Below the pieces are notes generated by a model. That model was not told where the DNA came from and did no database searches. It saw only the letters and a list, made by a program, of their open reading frames with translations. From Eubacteriaceae bacterium (GTDB taxonomy: Bacteria > Bacillota > Clostridia > Lachnospirales > Lachnospiraceae), in contig CABJBF010000006.1 of assembly GCA_902363805.1 (NCBI GenBank), forward strand, positions 48,656 through 112,655: DNA of 64,000 nt. The letters are read 5' to 3'. The translations under genes and the position numbers were made by a program. Numbering within the stretch: position 1 is the stretch's first letter; the number at the start of each line of letters is the position of its first letter. Shown here piece after piece: positions 1 through 8,517 of this stretch.

Positions 1-292
1 TTTCCATTTTTTTAATAATTTATACACTTTTCTCTCCACCATACATTATATTACAATTTTCTTTAAAAATTGTTTATGAACTTCATCTGTCGTTTTTTAG
101 TACTTATAATTTTTTATAATATTTATGCTGTTTCACTCATATACATAAACATACTTTATAAACCTATAACTGCAAATTAACTTATATAAAGTTCATGAAC
201 ATTTCCATGTCCAATATAACAAATACCCTCCTTTTATAGTAAATGATTAGGGCCAAAATGTAAATATTTACTATTTTTTATTGTAAAACAAA
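1..292. other. AT-rich intergenic DNA, no gene seen
   Basis: No convincing open reading frame with a ribosome binding site and no tRNA-like fold was found here. The stretch is strongly AT-rich and may be the tail or upstream region of a gene that lies left of the window. It borders the run of hairpins downstream of the tRNA genes. Confidence 0.4.
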
Positions 293-295
293 AAT

Positions 296-331
296 GCCTG
301 CAACCTCTTTTTCTATAAAGGATTGCAGACA
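296..331 (-). terminator. Third hairpin after the tRNA genes
   Basis: On the minus strand CTGCAA and TTGCAG arms close a partly paired stem-loop that is followed by GCATTTTTGTTTTAC. It looks like a weak intrinsic terminator lying beyond two stronger hairpins downstream of tRNA-Leu. The orientation is inferred from the T-rich tail. Confidence 0.35.
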
Positions 332-350
332 ATATAATTTCCATCTCGCT

Positions 351-370
351 GATGCGGCATTCGCCGCATC
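351..370. terminator. Perfect GC-rich hairpin in a row of terminators
   Basis: GATGCGGC and GCCGCATC form a perfect 8-bp stem with a 4-nt loop, beside a run of nine A on the plus strand. On the minus strand it directly follows the T-tract of the main tRNA-operon terminator. It may act as a back-up hairpin or a 3'-end protecting structure. Confidence 0.4.
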
Positions 371-373
371 AAA

Positions 374-427
374 AAAAAAGAACAGGTTCTTTCTGAAAAC
401 TAGCTTTCTAAAGAACCTGTTCTTTTT
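374..427 (-). terminator. Rho-independent terminator of the tRNA operon
   Basis: A long inverted repeat (AAAGAACAGGTTCTTT against AAAGAACCTGTTCTTT) has a small inner GAAA/TTTC stem. It is followed on the minus strand by a run of T. It lies just after tRNA-Leu and is the obvious terminator of the two-tRNA transcript. The plus strand also ends in T7, so it may work in both directions. Confidence 0.75.
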
Positions 428-462
428 TTGTGTATGTGGACTCATTGCTTCGCACATATGTA

Positions 463-546
463 TGCCGGCGACCGGAATCGAACCGGTACGATATTGCTAC
501 CACAGGATTTTAAGTCCTGCGCGTCTGCCAGTTCCGCCACGCCGGC
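463..546 (-). tRNA. tRNA-Leu (anticodon UAA)
   Basis: The reverse strand folds as an 84-nt class II tRNA. The acceptor arms are GCCGGCG and its complement, the anticodon stem CAGGA/TCCTG holds loop CTTAAAA (anticodon TAA), a long variable arm is present, and the T-arm reads GGTTCGATTCC. The discriminator is A73, and CCA is not encoded. It lies 19 bp from tRNA-Tyr and probably shares its transcript. Confidence 0.95.
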
Positions 547-565
547 GAACCCGTTGAATAAATAA

Positions 566-647
566 TGGGCAGAGAAGGATTCGAACCTTCGAAGGCGTTG
601 CCAGCAGATTTACAGTCTGTCCCCTTTGGCCACTCGGGAATCTGCCC
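566..647 (-). tRNA. tRNA-Tyr (anticodon GUA)
   Basis: The reverse strand gives an 82-nt class II tRNA. Acceptor GGGCAGA pairs with TCTGCCC, the anticodon loop is CTGTAAA (anticodon GTA), the variable arm is long and the T-arm contains GGTTCGAATCC. It is the first gene of a two-tRNA operon with tRNA-Leu and sits directly downstream of a good promoter. Confidence 0.95.
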
Positions 648-668
648 ATTTGTTTCCAACAATAAATA

Positions 669-697
669 TTTATACCATAATTTTTTTATTTACGCAA
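669..697 (-). promoter_or_regulatory. Promoter of the tRNA-Tyr/tRNA-Leu operon
   Basis: On the minus strand TTGCGT (-35) and TATAAA (-10) are separated by 17 bp. They lie about 20 bp upstream of mature tRNA-Tyr, the usual arrangement for a housekeeping sigma-A tRNA promoter. Confidence 0.6.
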
Positions 698-749
698 CCA
701 TTTTTTCTACTAAATCAAGCTAAATTAGGCACCATCAGATACCGCATAA

Positions 750-778
750 TTGACATCCTTTTTTCCAAGTCATATACT
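750..778 (+). promoter_or_regulatory. Sigma-A type promoter of the sortase gene
   Basis: A perfect TTGACA (750-755), a 17-bp spacer and TATACT (773-778) lie about 50 bp upstream of the sortase start. Transcription would begin near 785 and give a short leader carrying the AGAGAGGA ribosome binding site. Confidence 0.8.
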
Positions 779-828
779 TGTCTATATTATGAAATTGGCT
801 ATTTATACATTAAGAGAGGAATTTAACA

Positions 829-1671
829 ATGGTGAAATTTTCATCTTCGAGAAATAAGAAATCCATGAAGAAGCGAAATCTTTTAATAGCTATTTTGATT
901 GTTGCGATGCTCGCTTTTTCTGTGGCAGGAACATATATATTTATGTATTTTTCCAGTGGCAAAAATCCAACAGAATACAAGAAAACTAATGCAACATCTC
1001 AGTCAAATAAATCTAACAATAATTCAGCTATCAACAATAACTCTGACAGCATGAATGATAATGAAGATGACTCAATCATAAATCCATATGATTGGGATAA
1101 GATTGCTAAAACAAACAAAGATATTTATGCATACATATATATTCCCGGTACAAAAATTGAATTGCCGGTTGCGCAATCTGATGATTCTAAAGATGATTCC
1201 TTTTATCTTACACATAATGAAAAAGGAAATTATGAATTTTCAGGTTGTATATATAGTGAAAAAATAAACTCAACTGATTTCACTGACCCCGTAACTGTAT
1301 TTTATGGTCACAATATGTTAAACGGCACAATGTTTGCACACTTACATTATTTCGAGAAAAAAGACTTCTTTGATAAACATGAATATTTTTATGTTTATAC
1401 ACCTAGTCACAAATTAACATACAGAGTTTACTCAGCTTATGTTTATGATGATACTCATATTTTAAAAGCATTTGATTTTTCGGATATTCAGGTGCGAATG
1501 GACTATTTCAAGACAACTCTTAATCCAAGCGTTTCTAATGCAAATGTTAGAAAAGATGTAGCTTTAACTCAGGACAGTAAAATATTAACACTTAGCACAT
1601 GTACTTCAGGAAAAAATAATACACGATATATTGTAAATGGACTATTTATTAAAGATGAAGTTACAGACTAG
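829..1671 (+). CDS. Class B sortase
   Basis: This is a membrane-anchored cysteine transpeptidase that would cut a C-terminal sorting signal and join the protein to the cell wall (family knowledge). The 280-residue product has a basic N-terminus, one membrane helix (about 17-40) and a Ser/Asn-rich linker (about 45-85). A sortase domain follows with the catalytic triad His161 (in FYGHN), Cys258 (in LSTCTS) and Arg266 (in NTRYIVNG). The FYGHN/LSTC arrangement and length fit class B. The ATG at 829 follows AGAGAGGA, and a TTGACA/TATACT promoter lies just upstream. The gene stands alone between the tRNA operon and the convergent amylase gene. No LPXTG-like substrate gene lies beside it, so its substrate is unknown. 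Confidence 0.88.
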   Translation: MVKFSSSRNKKSMKKRNLLIAILIVAMLAFSVAGTYIFMYFSSGKNPTEYKKTNATSQSNKSNNNSAINNNSDSMNDNEDDSIINPYDWDKIAKTNKDIYAYIYIPGTKIELPVAQSDDSKDDSFYLTHNEKGNYEFSGCIYSEKINSTDFTDPVTVFYGHNMLNGTMFAHLHYFEKKDFFDKHEYFYVYTPSHKLTYRVYSAYVYDDTHILKAFDFSDIQVRMDYFKTTLNPSVSNANVRKDVALTQDSKILTLSTCTSGKNNTRYIVNGLFIKDEVTD

Positions 1672-1807
1672 ATATAGTTATATAAAACTAATTGTGCATG
1701 CATTGAAGCGCAATATGAATGACATTATAACTCTAAATCAAATCTTACAAATAGACCCAGACTCCCACCATGATTGACAAAGATTATTCTTAACAAAGAA
1801 CAACAAA

Positions 1808-1888
1808 TAAAAATGAACCTATATATTTTCAATATTTGACAAAATTACATTCTGCCAAACACTATCTTAAATATACAGGTTCATTTTT
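1808..1888. terminator. Long-loop inverted repeat after the sortase gene
   Basis: AAAAATGAACCTATATA near 1808 is the inverse of TATACAGGTTCATTTTT near 1872-1888. It encloses a loop of nearly 50 nt and ends in T5. It could terminate sortase transcription on the plus strand or amylase read-through on the minus strand. The large loop makes this uncertain. Confidence 0.4.
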
Positions 1889-1950
1889 ATATTCTATAAT
1901 TTATATTTTATTATTTATTTTAGATTTTAATTGACGTATATATAATTTTA

Positions 1951-2040
1951 TGCTAACCGGAAATATATGTCTATTCTACACATTTATATAATTTATGCTA
2001 ACTGAAAATATATGTCTATTCTACACATTTATATAATTTA
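1951..2040. repeat. Tandem 45-bp direct repeat (2 copies)
   Basis: Two adjacent 45-bp units start TGCTAACCGG (1951) and TGCTAACTGA (1996) and differ at only a couple of positions. A partial third unit begins at 2041. They lie between the convergent ends of the sortase and amylase genes and have no coding potential. Confidence 0.8.
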
Positions 2041-2083
2041 TGCTTCTTCCATGCGTCTATATATTGGGGGTTATTACACACAT

Positions 2084-4108
2084 CTATTTTGTTCTATAAA
2101 CTACCGCGCTACATGCAGGAATGGTAACTGCTATATCACCATTTTCTACCATTACCGGAATTCGACCCACATTATACAATTCCTCAGATGTTTCCATTAA
2201 TCGTTCCATTACGTTTCCATTTGGAATGTTTAACTGCCAAACAGGAATTTTTACATTGATTTCATGGTCTGATGTATTGATAGCTGTTACTGTGCCATTT
2301 AATGCATCAAATCGTCCATAACTTAAATAATTGTTGCCCCAGTCTAATTGCTTGTAAGAACCTTTCTTCAATTCATCGCAATGATTGTGTATAAAAATCA
2401 TATCTCTGTAAAATTCGATTAATTCAAAATCTTCTTTTCCCCAAGGATATGTTCTTCGGTTGTCCGGATCTGTCCATCCACACACGCCGGCTTCATCCCC
2501 ATAATACAATGTTGGTGCTCCCGGCAGAGTCATCTGCATTACGACTCCCTGTTTAAATATGGCTTTCTTTACATTTTCATTTGCCGCTTCTGCTCCTGCA
2601 GTTGCAATTCTTCCAGCCATACCGTTTGTTCTTGTCATAAATCTTGAATGATCATGATTTGACAATTCATTCATTGCCACTAATAACGACTGATTCTGGA
2701 ATTGCGCCATATGATATTTCATTGCATCATTAAAGCTGTGGGCATTTCCCTTAAGTTCCGGCTTTACATTGTCAGAATGTTTATCAACACCTGTTAAAAA
2801 CCAGCTTACAGGATCCATGAACGCATCATAATTCATTACCGTATCCCATTGGTCGCCCTTTAGCCATTCTCCCGCTTCGCCATAATGTTCTGCTAAAATA
2901 ATTGCATCCTTATTTGCTTCCTTAACTGCCTTTCGGAATTTACGCCAGAATTCATGATTAAATTCACCGCTATGTCCCAAATCAGCTGCAACATCTAATC
3001 TCCATCCATCAACATTATAAGGAGGTGAAACCCACTTTTTTGCAATGTCTAAAATATACTGTTGCAACTTTTCACTATCTTCATAATTAAGTTTTGGCAA
3101 AGTATCAAATCCCCACCACCCTTCATATGTTGAGTTGTGAGGCCACTGACCGCCATTAAATTTAAAAAAAGAATTATATGGGCTGTCCTGAGAAATATAT
3201 GCACCTTTCTCATAGCCATTCTCTTCTCTGTAAATTTCCTCGTAATCCATCCATTTGTTAAAAGAGCCACAATGGTTAAATACGCCGTCAATAATCACTT
3301 TAATTCCACGTTTATGAGCCTCTTCTACTAATTCAATAAACAATTCGTTACTTGCTTCAAGATTTTTCTTATTTGTAACTCTTGAAATGTATTTTGTTGC
3401 CTTTGAATTATCTGTCTCTCCGTCTTTTAATACATCCCCATCATCAACAACTATTTTCCCAAAATGAGGGTCTATATAATCATAATCCTGTGTATCATAT
3501 TTGTGATTCGAAGGTGATACAAACAACGGATTAAAATAAATGACTTTAACACCTAATTTTTCCAGATAATCCATCTTATCTATAACTCCCTGTAAATCAC
3601 CACCATAAAACTGTCTGGTACCGTCTGCTGCCGGATTTTCATACCAGTCTTCAATTTTTTCTACGCCTTTTCCAATATACGCATATTCATTTGTTTCAAC
3701 ATCGTTTGTTTTATCTCCGTTGCAAAAACGTTCTACATATATCTGGTACATAACTGCACCTTTTGCCCAATCCGGTGTATTAAATCCGGGTGTTATTGAA
3801 AAGTCATAAACATCTGAGTAGCTTGTATCAGCTCCTGCCATATTGTAAAACAGAATTTCATTTCCATCTATCTCAAATCTATATCTATAACATCTGTTTT
3901 CAAGGTGAATTCGTACAGTATAATACTCAAATATCTTATCCTGATAACATGATGTCATTTGAATTCTTTCATTATCAATAATTATATATACTTCATTTGC
4001 CATTCTATGGCCTACGCGAAGTATAAAGCTATATTTATCTGTCTGTTTATTGTATCTGCAAAACTGTTCTGTTCCGTCATGAAAAATGGAATTTCTATTA
4101 TGGTTCAT
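2084..4108 (-). CDS. GH13 alpha-amylase family glucan hydrolase (neopullulanase/maltogenic amylase-like)
   Basis: This is a cytoplasmic glycoside hydrolase for alpha-glucan or maltodextrin breakdown. The 674 residues have no signal peptide. They comprise an N-terminal beta-sandwich-like region (1-110), a TIM barrel with the GH13 conserved regions DGVFNH (274-279), GWRLDVA with nucleophile Asp372, acid/base Glu407 (LAEHYGE) and Asp486 (SNHDHSR), and a C-terminal beta domain. The N-terminal domain and lack of export signal fit the cyclomaltodextrinase/neopullulanase group, though exact specificity cannot be read from sequence. The ATG at 4108 follows AGGAGA. Upstream lie a LacI-family operator, a promoter and a terminator-like hairpin, so sugar-responsive control is likely. 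It is a single-gene unit. Confidence 0.88.
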   Translation of the reverse strand: MNHNRNSIFHDGTEQFCRYNKQTDKYSFILRVGHRMANEVYIIIDNERIQMTSCYQDKIFEYYTVRIHLENRCYRYRFEIDGNEILFYNMAGADTSYSDVYDFSITPGFNTPDWAKGAVMYQIYVERFCNGDKTNDVETNEYAYIGKGVEKIEDWYENPAADGTRQFYGGDLQGVIDKMDYLEKLGVKVIYFNPLFVSPSNHKYDTQDYDYIDPHFGKIVVDDGDVLKDGETDNSKATKYISRVTNKKNLEASNELFIELVEEAHKRGIKVIIDGVFNHCGSFNKWMDYEEIYREENGYEKGAYISQDSPYNSFFKFNGGQWPHNSTYEGWWGFDTLPKLNYEDSEKLQQYILDIAKKWVSPPYNVDGWRLDVAADLGHSGEFNHEFWRKFRKAVKEANKDAIILAEHYGEAGEWLKGDQWDTVMNYDAFMDPVSWFLTGVDKHSDNVKPELKGNAHSFNDAMKYHMAQFQNQSLLVAMNELSNHDHSRFMTRTNGMAGRIATAGAEAANENVKKAIFKQGVVMQMTLPGAPTLYYGDEAGVCGWTDPDNRRTYPWGKEDFELIEFYRDMIFIHNHCDELKKGSYKQLDWGNNYLSYGRFDALNGTVTAINTSDHEINVKIPVWQLNIPNGNVMERLMETSEELYNVGRIPVMVENGDIAVTIPACSAVVYRTK

Positions 4109-4302
4109 ATTGTTCTCCTAAATATAAAACTATATAAAATTTCCTAAAAAAATCAGGAAATAAACATTACTTTTCAACTATCTGTTTGTAACTGTCATAT
4201 ATATATTATTTCATATATTATTCAATATCTTATTCCAAACCTACTCACTAAATTATATTACATATTTGCATAAATTGGTGCTATTAATTTTTATACAAAA
4301 CA

Positions 4303-4330
4303 AAAAGGACAGCTGCTACTGCTGTCCTTT
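4303..4330 (-). terminator. Hairpin with T-tract between ftsH and the amylase gene
   Basis: AAAGGACAGC and GCTGTCCTTT form a 10-bp stem around a 7-nt loop. On the minus strand it is followed by TTTTTGTTTTG. It could end the ftsH operon. It also lies about 100 nt downstream of the promoter at 4408-4435 and so would terminate the amylase leader unless bypassed. Confidence 0.75.
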
Positions 4331-4407
4331 TCGGAGAAGGTATTCGTTTTTTCTTTGGGGTGTAGCAAAAAAAACTATATAATGTATTGGGGGGTTTTAC
4401 AATAATT

Positions 4408-4435
4408 ATTATAGCATAAAATCAACTGTTGTAAA
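4408..4435 (-). promoter_or_regulatory. Promoter upstream of the amylase gene
   Basis: On the minus strand TTTACA (4430-4435) and TATAAT (4408-4413) are separated by 16 bp. Transcription would start near 4401, some 290 nt before the amylase ATG. The LacI-type operator ends 5 bp upstream of the -35 box. Confidence 0.6.
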
Positions 4436-4440
4436 GCGTT

Positions 4441-4456
4441 TTGTTACCGATAACAA
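4441..4456. promoter_or_regulatory. LacI-family operator-like palindrome
   Basis: TTGTTACCGATAACAA has perfect 6-bp arms and a central CG, the hallmark of operators bound by LacI-family repressors and of cre-like sites. It abuts the -35 region of the amylase promoter. The cognate regulator is not identified. The LacI-family gene at 23445-24452 is next to galactose genes whose own upstream repeats look different. Confidence 0.6.
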
Positions 4457-4564
4457 CACTTTTTATCTTTTGCACAATTTATTATTGTTTATTATTATTT
4501 TTTATTAATATTTTATACAATTTCTTATTTTTTAAAACATTTTTATTAGTCATTATTACTTTTG

Positions 4565-6373
4565 TCAAAAAATACTTTCAAATTCCTGTTGGTTTATCTT
4601 CTCTTTTTCGATCAACATTTGAGCACATTTTTGTAATTGTTCCATATGATCTTCGATAATTTTTTTAGCATCTTTGTAACATGTATCAATGATATTTTTT
4701 ACTTCTTCATCAATTACTGATGCTGTATGTTCTGCATATCCTTTTGACTGTGCTAAATCACGTCCAATAAATACTTCTTCAGAATCATTATCATAATTTA
4801 TTAAACCTAATCTGTCAGAAAATCCATATTTTGTAACCATTGCCTTAGCCATTGCAGTTGCCTGTTTAATATCTTGAGATGCTCCTGTTGTAATATCATC
4901 AAGAATTATTTCTTCCGCAATTCTTCCACCAAGGCTTACCATTATTTCCTGAATCATATGTCCTTTTGTATCAAACATTTCATCTTTTTCAGGTAATGGC
5001 ATTGTATAACCTGCTGCTCCTGCTCCTGTTGGAATAACTGAAACCGTATGAACAGGTCCTACGTCAGGCAATACATGGAATAAAATTGCATGGCCTGCTT
5101 CGTGATAAGCTGTAATACGTTTCTCTTTGTCAGAAATAATTTTACTCTTCTTTTCTTTTCCAACCCCAACTTTAATAAGTGCTTTATCAATATCTTCCTG
5201 AATAATAAATGCTCTGTCAGATTTTGCTGCAATAATAGCCGCTTCATTTAAGAGGTTTTCCAAATCAGCTCCTGTAAATCCTGATGTAATCTGTGCGATT
5301 TTTTCCAAATCAACATCCTCGCCTAACGGCTTATTCTTTGCATGAACTTCAAGTATTCCCTTTCTGCCTACAACATCAGGTCTTCCTACTAATACTTTTC
5401 TGTCAAATCGTCCCGGTCTTAAAATAGCCGGATCAAGAATATCTACTCTGTTAGTAGCTGCCATAACAATGATACCTTCATTAACACCAAATCCGTCCAT
5501 TTCTACAAGCATCTGGTTTAATGTCTGTTCACGTTCATCATGGCCACCACCCATTCCTGTTCCCCTTCGTCTGGCAACAGCATCGATTTCATCGATAAAT
5601 ATAATACATGGTGCATTTTTCTTTGCTTCCGCAAATAAATCTCTTACTCTGGAAGCACCTACACCTACAAACATTTCCACAAAATCAGAACCTGAGATTG
5701 TAAAAAAAGGCACCTTAGCTTCACCTGCAACAGCTTTTGCTAATAATGTCTTACCTGTTCCCGGAGGGCCTTCTAATAAAACACCCTTTGGAATTCTTGC
5801 TCCTAAATCTATATATTTTTTAGGATTCTTTAGGAAATCTACAATTTCTTCAAGTTCTTCTTTTTCTTCAATAAGACCTGCAACATTTGAGAAATTAATA
5901 TTTTTAACATCAAGTACAAGTCTTGCGCGGCTCTTACCAAAGTTAGCCATTTTTGCATTGCCTGCATTGGCACTACCATTCATAACCATAATAATAACAA
6001 TTACAACACCTGCCATTAATAGCACCTGTATAATTGATATCATCAATGAATTATCACCTGCAACATCAGTAACTGTAGGCTTAACATCTGTATCTATTTC
6101 ATCTATATCACTAATTACTTTATTTACATCTGTTACATATACTACTTTTCTTGATTTATCCTTTGATAAAACAACAACAATACTTCCTGATGGCACCTCA
6201 TTATTTTGTCTGATTGTAACTTCTGATACATTTCCAGCCTTTAAATCAGTAATAAAATCATTATATTTATAATCACTGTCTTTCGTTGAAAATGTTGAAA
6301 ATGCATACATACCTATAATCATTAATGCTATAACTATAAAGTAAATTCTAAATCCTCTTGAACTATTCTTCAA
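4565..6373 (-). CDS. ftsH: ATP-dependent zinc metalloprotease FtsH
   Basis: FtsH is a membrane-anchored AAA+ protease that degrades misfolded membrane proteins and regulatory proteins. I place the start at a TTG (6371-6373) because AGGAGG lies 7 nt upstream (6381-6386); a longer reading frame would place that site inside the gene. From this start the protein is 602 residues. It has a membrane helix near 12-28, an extracytoplasmic domain, a second helix near 112-132, Walker A GPPGTGKT (202-209), Walker B FIDEID (259-264), the SRH region and the zinc-binding HEAGH (424-428). It is the last gene of the tilS-hpt-ftsH block, as in Bacillus. A hairpin at 4303-4330 may terminate it. Confidence 0.95.
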   Translation of the reverse strand: MKNSSRGFRIYFIVIALMIIGMYAFSTFSTKDSDYKYNDFITDLKAGNVSEVTIRQNNEVPSGSIVVVLSKDKSRKVVYVTDVNKVISDIDEIDTDVKPTVTDVAGDNSLMISIIQVLLMAGVVIVIIMVMNGSANAGNAKMANFGKSRARLVLDVKNINFSNVAGLIEEKEELEEIVDFLKNPKKYIDLGARIPKGVLLEGPPGTGKTLLAKAVAGEAKVPFFTISGSDFVEMFVGVGASRVRDLFAEAKKNAPCIIFIDEIDAVARRRGTGMGGGHDEREQTLNQMLVEMDGFGVNEGIIVMAATNRVDILDPAILRPGRFDRKVLVGRPDVVGRKGILEVHAKNKPLGEDVDLEKIAQITSGFTGADLENLLNEAAIIAAKSDRAFIIQEDIDKALIKVGVGKEKKSKIISDKEKRITAYHEAGHAILFHVLPDVGPVHTVSVIPTGAGAAGYTMPLPEKDEMFDTKGHMIQEIMVSLGGRIAEEIILDDITTGASQDIKQATAMAKAMVTKYGFSDRLGLINYDNDSEEVFIGRDLAQSKGYAEHTASVIDEEVKNIIDTCYKDAKKIIEDHMEQLQKCAQMLIEKEKINQQEFESIF

Positions 6374-6467
6374 TTTTTCACCTCCTATGGTAGTATTTTG
6401 TATCGCTGTCAGTAAAATTTCACGCATCCGTCATCTTAATCGGAGGCAAATTTTTTTGAATATTAAA

Positions 6468-6989
6468 TTACTCTTCAACAACGCCTACAAAAGGTAAGTC
6501 TCTGTACTTCTGGTCGTAGTCAAGCCCATAGCCTACTACAAATTTATCTTCTATTTCAAACCCTGTATAATCAACATGAACATCTACTTCTCTTCTTGAT
6601 GGTTTATCAAGAAGTGTTGTTACTGCAATGCTTGCAGGCTTTCTTTCTTTTAACAACGGTATTAACTTGTTTAATGTATTGCCTGAATCAATGATATCTT
6701 CAACAACAATTACATTTAATCCTTCTATATCATGATCCAAATCTTTTTTGATTTTAATATCACCTGTACTTACAGTACCTGAGCCATAACTTGATACACT
6801 CATAAAATCAAGAGTTACCGGTATTGATATTCTCTTGGCTAATTCGCATGTATAAAAAACGCTTCCTTTTAAGATGCAAATGAGACGAACAGATTTTCCT
6901 TTATAATCTTCGCTAATCTGCTTTGCAATCTCTCTAACTCTTTTATCAATTTGTTCTTCACTAATCATTTCCTCGATATGACTTGCCAT
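6468..6989 (-). CDS. hpt: Hypoxanthine phosphoribosyltransferase
   Basis: This is a purine salvage enzyme that converts hypoxanthine (and usually guanine) with PRPP to IMP/GMP in the cytoplasm. The 173-residue length is typical. The PRPP-binding motif VVEDIIDSGNTL and the C-terminal FVVGYGLDY/RDLPFVG segments identify the family. AGGAGA precedes the ATG. It lies 20 bp downstream of tilS and 94 bp upstream of the ftsH TTG, the conserved tilS-hpt-ftsH order of Firmicutes. Many annotators use hpt or hprT. Confidence 0.95.
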   Translation of the reverse strand: MASHIEEMISEEQIDKRVREIAKQISEDYKGKSVRLICILKGSVFYTCELAKRISIPVTLDFMSVSSYGSGTVSTGDIKIKKDLDHDIEGLNVIVVEDIIDSGNTLNKLIPLLKERKPASIAVTTLLDKPSRREVDVHVDYTGFEIEDKFVVGYGLDYDQKYRDLPFVGVVEE

Positions 6990-7009
6990 TTTCTTCTCTC
7001 CTTTGTTTT

Positions 7010-8455
7010 TTAATTATAAAATTCAATCTTAATTATGTTTCTAGTATTACTGTTGACTTTATAGTAACTACTCATTCTATATCCGACTATCCACACTATA
7101 TGATTTCCATCGGCCAATAGTAATACTTTATCTCTGTCTTCTTTAGGAATTTTTTCATTGATAAAATATTCTTTCAGTTTCTTTTTACTTCCGAAATCAT
7201 TTACTACAAGGTAATCACCCTCTTTACGATTCCGTAAGGTTAACGAACCTATTTTATCATAATCAATCCATTTAGTATACAGTAATTCCTGTATATCATC
7301 TACTGAAAATCCGTTGTTTTCGAAGTTTATTTTAAATTTTCCATTATACGGATTCTCGTTTATAAGTTCATTATTTACAATAATTGGAATCTCCTTAATT
7401 TTTTCATTTTTTATATCGGATAAATCCGAAAGTAGAATTCCCTTATACTTTTTTATTGCTTTGATATTATAAGGCAAATTAACTGACTTTGACACTTCAA
7501 GCTTTGCCAAATTTATAATACTTTCAACGTGCGCCGCCGTTACATCTTTTAATTTTCCTGCTTTTTTCTCAATTCCTTTTCTGACAATCCTTTTTGCTAT
7601 AGCCGGATGAATTTCAAAAGCCTTTAATGAGATGAATATTCCTTCTTCATTTTCGTCTACATATTCATCATATGTCTTATTTGTTTCGATCTCTAAATAA
7701 TCTTCTATTTCTCCTAACATTTTTCCAGCATTTACAATATTATATTCAGCTTTTTTATTTATATTTTCTTTTGTATACGGAATCAATTCTAATCTAAGCT
7801 TATTTCTGCTATATTCTGTCTCAAAATTTGTTTTATCTGTCCTATATGATATATGATTTTCTTCAAGATATTTTTCAATCTCTTTTCTTGATACACAAAG
7901 CAGTGGCCTTACAATATTATCACGCTGCATAGGGATACCCGAAATTCCTTTTATTCCGGTTCCTCTAAAAAGATTAAACAAAATAGTTTCACTGTTATCA
8001 TTCAAATTATGTGCCACCGATATTTTATTTGCATTATATTTCTCCTGCACTTTTGCAAAACATTCATATCTGCAGACTCTTCCTGCCTCCTCCTCTGACA
8101 TTCCTCTAGATATTGCCTCTTTTTTAGCATCTATATGAAAAATTTCACACGGAATATGCTCTTTGTCACAAATTTTTCTAACATATTCCATATCTTCATC
8201 TGCTTCTTTACCTCTGATATGATGATGTACATGAACCGCTACAAGTTTTAAATTAATAAATTTGCTTATTTCTTTTAGTACATATAGCATACAAATGGAA
8301 TCAGCGCCTCCGGATACTCCCAGAACGACGCTGTCTCCATTTTGCAGCATATTGTTTTCTTTAATAAAATTCAATACTTTTTTTATCATATTTTTAATAT
8401 ACTGTATGCTTATTCTAAAGTCAAACAACCCGGTTAAATCGTTTAATATTTTCAT
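7010..8455 (-). CDS. tilS: tRNA(Ile)-lysidine synthetase TilS
   Basis: TilS converts the wobble cytidine of the CAU-anticodon isoleucine tRNA to lysidine using ATP. The PP-loop SGGADS lies at about residues 49-54, followed by the N-type ATP-pyrophosphatase domain, a middle substrate-binding region, and the C-terminal TilS domain that ends with RNRKEGDYL-like and GYRMS segments. The start is uncertain. The upstream ATG (8455) gives 481 residues but has no clear ribosome binding site. An internal ATG at 8389 (residue 23) gives a typical N-terminus but is also weakly preceded. It sits between spoIIE and hpt. Confidence 0.92.
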   Translation of the reverse strand: MKILNDLTGLFDFRISIQYIKNMIKKVLNFIKENNMLQNGDSVVLGVSGGADSICMLYVLKEISKFINLKLVAVHVHHHIRGKEADEDMEYVRKICDKEHIPCEIFHIDAKKEAISRGMSEEEAGRVCRYECFAKVQEKYNANKISVAHNLNDNSETILFNLFRGTGIKGISGIPMQRDNIVRPLLCVSRKEIEKYLEENHISYRTDKTNFETEYSRNKLRLELIPYTKENINKKAEYNIVNAGKMLGEIEDYLEIETNKTYDEYVDENEEGIFISLKAFEIHPAIAKRIVRKGIEKKAGKLKDVTAAHVESIINLAKLEVSKSVNLPYNIKAIKKYKGILLSDLSDIKNEKIKEIPIIVNNELINENPYNGKFKINFENNGFSVDDIQELLYTKWIDYDKIGSLTLRNRKEGDYLVVNDFGSKKKLKEYFINEKIPKEDRDKVLLLADGNHIVWIVGYRMSSYYKVNSNTRNIIKIEFYN

Positions 8456-8517
8456 CTATCTGTTACTTTGATTGTCATAAAATACCTTAAATCAATAATT
8501 TATGTGATATTCTTGTT

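Noticed and set aside
294..557. Plus-strand reading frame of about 87 codons over the tRNA-Leu region
   Set aside because: It overlaps a clear tRNA-Leu and its terminator and has no ribosome binding site or family resemblance.
626..826. Plus-strand reading frame of about 66 codons before the sortase gene
   Set aside because: It overlaps tRNA-Tyr and the sortase promoter and shows no family features.
5469..6272. Plus-strand reading frame of 267 codons inside ftsH
   Set aside because: It is fully antisense to the conserved AAA+ and transmembrane parts of ftsH and is Ser/Thr/Ile-rich, as expected for a shadow frame.
6374..6427. ATG start for ftsH at 6427
   Set aside because: The extension would encode the ribosome binding site AGGAGG itself, and the extra residues do not resemble FtsH N-termini. 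The TTG at 6373 fits better.
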